Shown here in pieces: positions 63,739-64,000 of a stretch of 64,000 bases of DNA (the first letter of the stretch is position 1; the number at the start of each line of letters is the position of its first letter). The notes under the pieces are model-generated. The model ran no database searches. It saw nothing but the letters and a program-made list of their open reading frames with translations, and was not told the origin of the DNA. Location: positions 1 through 64,000 of the forward strand of contig PAAR01000012.1 of NCBI GenBank assembly GCA_002699085.1, given 5' to 3'. The position numbers and the translations under genes were made by a program. The stretch is from Micavibrio sp. GTDB lineage: Bacteria > Pseudomonadota > Alphaproteobacteria > Micavibrionales > UBA9664.

Positions 63739-64000
63739 GCGGGCGGCATAAAAGCCGTCCATTCCGCCTTGATCTTTTAAATAATGTGGCAAACAACGTA
63801 AATCACCTAAAGGTGTTATAAGCTGTGTTAAGCCGCCTAATTCAATCGCTTCAATTTTTTGTCGCTTGAAAGATTTATTTTTGGCTAGAAATGCCTCAAT
63901 AACATCTTCGCCTTCTTGTTTTTGTAAAGAACAGGTCGCATAAATAAGCATGCCGCCATCTTTTACAAAAGTTGCGGCTTTTTCTAAAATCTTATGCTGT
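63721..64000 (-). CDS. rsmB: 16S rRNA (cytosine-C5) methyltransferase RsmB-like, partial (5' part beyond window)
   Basis: About 92 C-terminal codons of an m5C methyltransferase of the RsmB/Sun family. The catalytic region is GGMLIYATCSLQKQEGEDVIEAFL, with the catalytic Cys in YATCS, and the C-terminal end GGMDGFYAARLVRIA is characteristic. The start is off the window. It is normally adjacent to rpe in alphaproteobacteria. The specific target cytosine cannot be confirmed from this fragment. Confidence 0.88.
   Translation of the reverse strand, partial: QHKILEKAATFVKDGGMLIYATCSLQKQEGEDVIEAFLAKNKSFKRQKIEAIELGGLTQLITPLGDLRCLPHYLKDQGGMDGFYAARLVRIA

Overview
This 64 kb window is a gene-dense, AT-leaning bacterial chromosome segment. 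Everything points to an alphaproteobacterium: a circularly permuted two-piece tmRNA gene, the alphaproteobacterial SspB, Usg, DUF2794, ExoD, a PpsR-coaE pair and the radA-cvpA-purF-SDR order. LptD and BamB indicate a Gram-negative envelope with lipopolysaccharide. Cytochrome oxidase subunits, an SCO protein and a UbiH-type hydroxylase indicate aerobic respiration. A DotL/DotM pair (type IVB secretion coupling proteins) raises the possibility of a predatory, parasitic or host-associated relative, but genus or order cannot be fixed from this window. No transposase, prophage, CRISPR array, tRNA or rRNA was seen.

Layout. 1-8.6 kb: cytochrome c oxidase subunits I (partial) and II; an unknown gene; a ubiH-patatin-asparaginase operon; two tandem paralogous MFS transporters. 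8.6-15.1 kb: a RimK plus aspartoacylase-family pair, then nrdA and nrdB, each behind its own pair of NrdR-like boxes and separated by exoD and a small gene. 15.1-22.2 kb: nucleoside hydrolase and ribokinase (nucleoside salvage), phoH, SCO, ybaB-dnaX and a second PfkB kinase. 22.2-25 kb: the oriC-type cluster rpmH-rnpA-yidD-yidC with a clear promoter. 25-34.5 kb: pirin, coaE-ppsR, a TerD-calcium antiporter pair, an Abi-C protein, a large hydroxyacyl-CoA dehydrogenase/enoyl-CoA hydratase, two small unknown proteins with structured UTRs, a hydrolase and sspB. 34.6-35.2 kb: permuted ssrA with a palindromic element in its spacer. 35.2-40.2 kb: the dotM-X-dotL-pilin-like operon. 40.2-46 kb: lptD, usg, ferredoxin, an L,D-transpeptidase and small unknowns. 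46-49.4 kb: yfgM-bamB-der. 49.4-52.5 kb: an ATP-grasp ligase, 7TM-transglutaminase and retropepsin operon. 52.5-57.8 kb: radA-cvpA-purF-unknown-SDR. 57.8-64 kb: an ABC exporter, heparinase-like protein and rpe, a TPR-sulfotransferase, and rsmB (partial).

Themes. Two separate loci encode RimK-like ATP-grasp ligases, each next to a hydrolase that could reverse or trim the modification, which suggests peptide or amino-acid tagging is used twice. Translation quality control is represented by ssrA and sspB, which lie next to each other. Deoxynucleotide supply appears to be under NrdR control. The least explained parts are the dotM/dotL operon with its two unknown partners, the 7TM-transglutaminase operon, and the 32.2-33.1 kb stretch where two tiny genes sit among hairpins and helical-phase repeats.
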